Positions 58,455 to 64,000 of a stretch of 64,000 nt of DNA are shown here, in pieces (positions within the stretch are counted from its first letter, which is position 1; the number at the start of each line of letters is the position of its first letter). The DNA is from Babylonia areolata. Taxonomy: Eukaryota; Mollusca; Gastropoda; Neogastropoda; Buccinidae. The translations under genes were made by a program, and so were the position numbers. The stretch spans positions 10,122,640-10,186,639 of the forward strand of contig NC_134878.1 of the NCBI RefSeq assembly GCF_041734735.1, given 5' to 3'. The notes below the pieces were generated by a model. That model saw only the letters and a list, made by a program, of their open reading frames with translations. It did not search any database and was not told where the DNA came from.

Positions 58455-58856
58455 TGTTATAGTTGCATTCACAAAACTGCCCCTTCCTATCTCTGCGGCT
58501 GCCTTCACCTCTACACTCCATCTTGCTCACTACGATCGGCCTCGGATCCACTCTGTTTACGCATACCCACATTCAAACACTCGACTGTTGGCCGCCGTTC
58601 TTTCTCTGTTTCTGGACCTTGCGATTGGAATGAACTTCCTTTTTCGCTTCGTCAAGTCTCCACACTCAGCTCTTTCAAGTCTGGCCTTAAAACCCACCTC
58701 TTCCCAAAATAGCCTCCCTTGCCTGCCCTTCCTTGTCTTTAGTTTCTACAGTATTAGAGTTATGCATGCGTGTGAATGACTGGTGCGAAAGCGCTTTGAT
58801 TTGTCTCTGCACAAGATCCAGCGCTATATAAATACCATTATTATTATTATTATTAT
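58455..58856 (+). mobile_element. L2-like LINE 3' end, truncated
   Basis: Frames give SGPCDWNELPF, LRQVSTLS-like and SFKSGLKTHLFPK traces, then the 3' UTR (gcgaaagcgctttgat, ccagcgctatataaata) and an (ATT)n tail at 58838-58856. It is older than the copy at 55373 but of related type. Confidence 0.7.
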
Positions 58857-59584
58857 ATTTTTTGGAAGATGAAGTAAAGCATATTCTTACAATTCTGACA
58901 TTTTCAGTGTTCATATCATTGTGCTTTCCCTGTCTTCCATGTATGTGTGTGCATGTGTGCGTGTGTATACATGTACATGTGTGTGTGTGTGTGTGTGTGT
59001 TCTAGGGAGAGAGATTCACCTCAGGCATAATTAGACTGCATTTGTTGACACACTCCTGGACAAGGATGTGGGGTCCAGCCCAAGAAAGATACACAGTATC
59101 TTGGCAATAAACCAGCTTAATCCCAAACACATCATTACCAGTTGATAGCTTTCCTTATGGATTAAATTGTAAGAGCTTACTCTTGGTTTCAGAAAATAAA
59201 ACAGACTGCGTCTGACTCCAGAAAATATGCTTTGCAGGATGATTGTAACCAGGCTTCAACCAAGTAAGGCAGATTTTGTGCAGCTGTTTCTTTGCACTGT
59301 GCACACTGTCTTCAGGTTGACATTCTAAGTTGTCTTCAGCCCCCCCCCCCACCCCCCACCACCCCTGCAGCCCCTCCCCCCCACCCCGCACCCCCAGTAT
59401 AAATACCCATTATTTCAATATTTTTTAGAAATGTCTCAGTGCCCATTACAAATCTCAACTGTGCATATATCCCTTTGGGTTAAATGCTATTATTTTTTTA
59501 TGATGATTTTTGAAAAAAATGTTAAATGGAATAACTTAGAGCCCAGTTCATTGCACAGGCCCATATGTGTACAACACACACACT

Positions 59585-59657
<73 letters not shown>

Positions 59658-60360
59658 CTACCATCAAAATGACCACGAAAAAATCGGATTGGTGGGTGAT
59701 GGTGGGATTTGGGGATGTGGAAAAGAAATGAGGCACATTTACAAATGTATTACAGCACAGGAAACAACAGTCTTGGGTTTGATTCCAGCAAGGATCAGAA
59801 TTTTCACTTCACCCTCCACCAGACATTGTGTAGTGCTGTGAGTGCATGTCTTTTGGATGACATGATAAATCAGTGTGGTACATTACCATGATTCATGAAA
59901 ATAAATAAACCCACACGAAGAGAGTTGTTGGTGGCAAAACTCAGGGAAAAAAATGAATTTGGTATTTACTAATTTAGTCAGATAGAACTATATTTAAGTA
60001 ACATATTCAGCACAGCAAAATGTCAGTGATGTACGAATGCTGTTGTGCAGCAAAACTCTCCTCCTTTTCATGCATAAGTGTGTGCATGCATATCTAAAGT
60101 GACTCTCTCTCTCTCTCTGTGTATGTGTAAGACAGAGGGGATCACCCGGGGAAAGCAAATGTGTTGCACATCTGTGGTGATCTCCCTTTGTGATCAATTT
60201 GCGGGATCAGCTAGTTATTTATAATTTCGTGCAAAATATAAAAGTGTCCAGTAATTATTACTATATTCATGTCAAAGTAAAACAAATAAATACACATCAT
60301 CAATCAATGATAAAACATTCCCCACAAACTCTTTACAATTTCTCTCGGTCGTTTTGACTT
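58857..60360. other. Intergenic stretch before EEF1E1
   Basis: It holds (GT)n at 58976-59000, a C-rich tract at 59340-59395, (CA)n at 59576-59656 and an old SINE A relic at 59770-59965. No gene was recognised. Confidence 0.6.
59770..59965 (+). mobile_element. SINE family A, old relic
   Basis: The order tttgattccagca (B-box side), caccctccaccagacattg, tggatgacatgataaatca, aacccacacgaagagagttg and ggcaaaactcagg follows the SINE A body, with heavy divergence. Confidence 0.5.
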
Positions 60361-60392
60361 GAATGAGATTCGTTTTTGACATCTCCCCCAAA

Positions 60393-60485
60393 ATGGCAGC
60401 CGATGGCAGACCGCTCCGTGCCGTTTCGGATTATTTTCAATTCCAGTCACCATATGGAGGCGTTTCAGCTTCGAAAAAGGACCAG
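60393..60485 (+). CDS. EEF1E1: EEF1E1 exon 1
   Basis: It encodes MAADGRPLRAVSDYFQFQ and onward to SASKKDQ. The donor is gtgtgt. The upstream in-frame ATG at 60363 (MRFVFDISPK) is an alternative start. Confidence 0.82.
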
Positions 60486-60964
60486 GTGTGTATTTTGTTA
60501 TTTCCGTCCATTACTGATCCACAGAGCTTTATAGCAGATTTGTTTTCTGCTTAAATCTTAATGCCAGCAGACACCTTATTGTTGCTTGCTGTTTCGTGGG
60601 CATGCGGCATGATTATGACACTCCGCACGGAGACTATTATGATGATAATGACAATGATTATTTTATTACATTATGTAACGAGAGTATTTAGCAGATGCTG
60701 TACTGCTGATCAGATGTAAATACTGAGAGCACATCAAATCCGATAATCACTAAATCAGTTATTTTTATTTTTATGATATTACTAATATTACACAATTTCG
60801 TGTACTGTTACATATGGATGACTTTAAGTTTAATCTAATTCGAATCATAATCAATTCAATGTTAATAATTATTCTAGTGCAGTGATCAGTTGTTGCAAAC
60901 ACCGAAATAACAGGCGTGTGTGTGTGTGTGTGTGACAAGACAAGAGAGAGAGAGAGAGCACACT

Positions 60965-61005
<41 letters not shown>

Positions 61006-62229
61006 ACGCACGTAGTATAGTGTAGTGTCCATGGAGTTGAACAGGTTTTTATATATCTGTTTTGTTGTTGGTGGTGTTATTCAATTTTTATGCCATTAAA
61101 AAAGCAGCAATAAAATTTCAGTGAAGTGTTTTGTCTTGAGGCAAACTCATGAGTTCTTTTAACTACTGACTGCATACATATCTGCAGATTTTTTCTTTGT
61201 TATTTTATTTAATTATTTATTTATTCATTAATTTTTTTTGCACAGTATCACATATTTTTCAGACACCCACAGTGAAAACAAAGAATGGAAAGACAGTCAC
61301 AGGTTTTGCGACAGTGGCAAGACATCTGAGCCAAGCTGGAAATGTTCCATGTGGTTAGTGGCCTTTGTCTTGATTTTGATCATGATAGATGTGTTGCAGA
61401 AATCAGTACTGATTTTTATGTGCACAGGTGACATAAAAAAGTACATGGTCAAAGTGACCCAACTTCTTCTCAGAGCTGAAGTGTGAACTGTAAATAGTGT
61501 AATGGTTTTCTTGTCCAAGTGATTTCAATCAATTTATATTGTTTCGTGTCTCAACTGACTTGTAATTCATGCAGCTTTATCTCTTTCCTCTTTGCTGGTT
61601 GTGATATCTGGTTCAACCTTCCATACTATATGAGATTATCCTTCCATCAGACTTCGTCTCTGCATTTTGCTCTTTATTGAAAACTCATCTTTTCAAATCA
61701 TGAATATCTGTAACTCACTAACTGTATGCATTTTCAGTTTCCTACTTCCTCTTAATCACCACCAGATGCCTGCCAACTCATTTTGCAAATGTATGAAGAA
61801 TGAGAGTGGAGCCCGGGTGTGGCCGTGTATGGGGGAATCTAAATGAGCGGCGTGGGAGTAATGCCACTGAAACGGTGCAGATGATGGGGCAGCAAAAAAA
61901 AAAAAGAATGAGAGTGGAGGGGTTGGAGGTTGGGGGCAGAGAGAGTTGGGGGAGAGAGAGAAAGAGAGAGTACCCTGAGTGGTTCATACATGTATGTAAT
62001 TTGTAACTTTTTTTCTTTCATATTCATGTCAAGCGCCCTTAACTATTTGAACTCTTAGAGAGAAAGGGTGCTATAGAAATGTACATAAGCAACACTATTA
62101 ATTATTGATATTATTATAATATTAGATCTGAACATGGAGGAGCAAGCGGCAGTGGACCAGTGGTTGGAGTACCACGTCACTCAGGTGGTGCACTGTGATC
62201 AGGGACAGCACTGCGCCCAGGTGTTACAG
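60393..62229 (+). CDS. EEF1E1: EEF1E1 (AIMP3/p18), 5' part, 3 exons; gene continues past window
   Basis: EEF1E1 is a small GST-fold scaffold protein of the multi-aminoacyl-tRNA synthetase complex. Exons 60393-60485, 61263-61353 and 62126-62229 join in phase to 96 codons. Family strings are PTVKTKNGKTVTGFATVARH (human: PVLQTNNGPSLTGLTTIAAH, from memory) and QWLEYHVTQV (human QWLEYRVTQV). The human protein has 174 residues, so the C-terminal GST-like half, about 80 residues, is missing. I see no further exon to 64000, so it should lie to the right. An in-frame ATG at 60363 would add ten residues; the ATG at 60393, opening MAADG with A at -3 and G at +4, matches the family start better. Confidence 0.9.
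60486..61262 (+). other. EEF1E1 intron 1
   Basis: AT-rich with GT and GA tracts at 60914-61003. Nothing else was recognised. Confidence 0.6.
61263..61353 (+). CDS. EEF1E1: EEF1E1 exon 2
   Basis: Acceptor ...atttttcag. It encodes TPTVKTKNGKTVTGFATVAR and HLSQAGNVPC. The donor gttagt leaves one base; an alternative GT ten bases earlier would break the frame of exon 3. Confidence 0.85.
61590..62120 (+). mobile_element. L2-like LINE 3' remnant abutting EEF1E1 exon 3
   Basis: Traces of the ORF2 end (NLPYYMR, HQTSSLHFAL, K-LIFSNHE) are followed after about 340 bp by a 3' UTR-like caagcgcccttaac, gggtgctatagaaatgtac and an ATT-rich tail that runs to the splice acceptor at 62125. It is diverged and has extra sequence between the coding traces and the tail. 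Confidence 0.5.
62126..62229 (+). CDS. EEF1E1: EEF1E1 exon 3
   Basis: Acceptor ...aatattag, donor gtgagt. It encodes DLNMEEQAAVDQWLEYHVTQ and VVHCDQGQHCAQVLQ. The acceptor lies at the end of an ATT-rich LINE tail and has almost no pyrimidine tract. Confidence 0.88.
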
Positions 62230-62324
62230 GTGAGTTAAGCATGTGTTCTACAGTTGAAAGCCTATCCACATATTTTGATTTTAGATTAAAAACAAAACAA
62301 AGAAGATCAGAATTCCAGGAGGAA

Positions 62325-62705
62325 GGTGGCAGAATGATTAAGATGCTTATCTGCCATGACACTTTACTGTGTCCTTGAGGGTTTGGGTTTGAATCCCAGT
62401 CTCATGCTTTCTCACACGTTTGACTGGAAAATCAAACTGAGCATCTAGTCATTCAGATGAGATGATAAACTGAATTCCAGCATGCAGCAAGCACATGGTG
62501 CAGTGAAAAAGAACCCATGGCGATGTAACTTGTAAGTGTTGTCCTTTGGCAAAATTCTGCAGAAAAAATCCACTCTGATCGTGATAGATACACAATGCAT
62601 GCATGCACTCAAGACCTGACTTGTGAGTTGGGTTATGCTGCCTGGCAGATGTTGTGTAGTATATATAATATGAATTCATCTGTATGCAGTGACACCTTGT
62701 ATAGA
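62325..62705 (+). mobile_element. SINE family B, nearly full length
   Basis: Head ggtggcagaatgattaagat with B-box gggtttgaatcccag, body aaatcaaactgagcatctag, tcattcagatgagatgataa and ggcaaaattctgcag, then a 3' part with caagacctgacttg, gcagatgttgtgtag and cagtgacacct. It lies in EEF1E1 intron 3. Confidence 0.82.
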
Positions 62706-63837
62706 AACAAACTCAGTGTGTACATGTTTTTTGTTTTTGTTGAAAAGTGTTGTCCAGGGACTTAATTGTACAGTCTCAGTCAGTATGGGTTTGCTTTGGT
62801 GCTATTGTTATGTTAATGTGATTTGTCATTAATATGGCCAGGTGTATTTTAGATTAGTTACTGAACACTGAACTGGTGCAGAGACACTTGCTTCTTGAAC
62901 ATTTATCTGTAGATCATACACAAAAGCACTGAACTTTTTGAGGAAGTTTCTTATTTTGTTACTCTGTACCTTTATAAATTTTATACTTCTTCTAAAATTA
63001 CTGTTGGCAAGCAGATACTAGGTAGTATTAGGCAACACTTACTTAGAAGTAGTGGGTCTTTGTGTCAGAAGGAGTGGAAGTTACTGAACTTGTTCATTGT
63101 TTAGTCAGTTTACTGACCTTTAAAAAGTGTTTTTTACTGGATACTCCTTGCAAAGTTTATGCTTCCTGAATGATTTGAACTCTTTATCTAAAAAGAGCGT
63201 ATTTCTATTAGACTGTTTTAGTTTTACTACATTGTAATTTTTTTGTATGCTGATTTCATGTTGATATAAATTATAATGTTATTTAAATTTATGGTGATGG
63301 CAGTTCTTTTTGACACAGTTCAATTGTCTATCACTCTATGATTAGTCTATAAATCCTGGAATGGCTATTTTAAGTTACAAAAGCAGTTTCTTTCCCTTGA
63401 GTTACTTGACAGTGTGTACATGTATGCTCTTAAAGTTACTGAATCATTTTTTCTGATCTAAAAGTACAAGTCAAGTAATGCACCCAAGTCTATTTTATTT
63501 ACAGCAGTAAACAATAGTTTGCTTCACTTATCTGATACTATCAGTATGAAATAAAATCACACTTACGGTATTTTCTATGACGCTGAATATAGATCAAATT
63601 GTGTAAAAATCTACACTTAAGTTAAACTTTGCATTGACTGAAACAGGGATCAGAAATGAAGATGTCAGTGAAACAAACAAAACAAAACAAAAGAAGACTT
63701 GAATATTAATTTAGTGTCATATATTCATCAATTTCATCATTGATTAATATTTTATTTTCTGAGAGCAGAAAAAAAAGAAGTTTTAAATGACCTTTTTATT
63801 AAAACATTGTTTTGTGTTCTCTTCAACTAATTTATAG

Positions 63838-63962
63838 GAGTTCAGTTCAGTTCAGTTACTCAGAGAGGCGTCATTCAGACAAATCCATGTACGCTACACC
63901 ACATCTGCTAAGCAGATGCCTGAGCAGCTGTGTAACCCAACACACTTCATCAGGCCTTGAGG
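63838..63962 (-). mobile_element. SINE family B, 3' end only
   Basis: The plus strand reads gaggcgtcattcagacaaat, ccatgtacgctacaccacat, ctgctaagcagatgcctgag and catcaggccttga. That is the reverse complement of the SINE B 3' half. A TTCAG tandem (63841-63856) sits at its 3' end. Confidence 0.75.
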
Positions 63963-64000
63963 GAAAAATAAGAAGAAAATTAATAAAATAAGATTAAATA

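Larger units (their letters stand above)
62230..64000 (+). other. EEF1E1 intron 3 (to window edge)
   Basis: It contains the two SINE B copies. No exon matching the C-terminal GST-like part of EEF1E1 is visible, so the gene continues beyond the right edge. Confidence 0.65.

Overview
The window reads as nuclear DNA of an animal, most likely a gastropod mollusc. Genes are split by GT/AG introns, introns and spacers are AT-rich, (GT)n/(CA)n tracts are very frequent, and there are several tRNA-derived SINE families and LINE fragments. All five recognisable genes have clear bilaterian orthologues. The species cannot be fixed from the sequence alone.

Layout. (1) About 1.2-28.0 kb, minus strand: a Disabled (Dab) clathrin adaptor gene with one non-coding and ten coding exons that join in phase into a predicted 1,035-residue protein. 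It has an N-terminal PTB domain, a clathrin box, a 17-unit pentapeptide repeat, a long proline-rich tail and many DPF/NPF motifs. (2) 28.08-33.52 kb, plus strand, head-to-head with Dab: ALG14, five exons, 214 residues, the membrane anchor subunit of the second N-glycan GlcNAc transferase. (3) 33.5-39.2 kb: an intergenic stretch holding a SINE, a broken DIRS-like element with inverted repeats and a LINE remnant. (4) 41.23-46.62 kb (first exon ending near 39.27 kb), plus: tektin-2, six coding exons, 422 residues, with RFX X-box-like sites near its presumed promoter. (5) 47-52 kb: SINEs, a nested pair of LINE fragments and very long GT tracts. (6) 52.52-57.74 kb, plus: a DUF3472-family protein, four exons, 348 residues, function unknown, with a young 5'-truncated LINE in its third intron. 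(7) 60.39 kb to the right edge, plus: the 5' half of EEF1E1 (AIMP3/p18), three exons, running out of the window.

The genes look like unrelated housekeeping or ciliary neighbours, not a pathway. The only suggestive pairing is the Dab/ALG14 head-to-head promoter. I found no operon-like, defence or otherwise new gene system. The most interesting signals are structural. A tandem array in Dab duplicates an intron/exon junction. A coding minisatellite lies in Dab. Splice sites sit in or against repeats in TEKT2 and EEF1E1. SINE families share a central domain, and one shares its 3' tail with the resident LINE.
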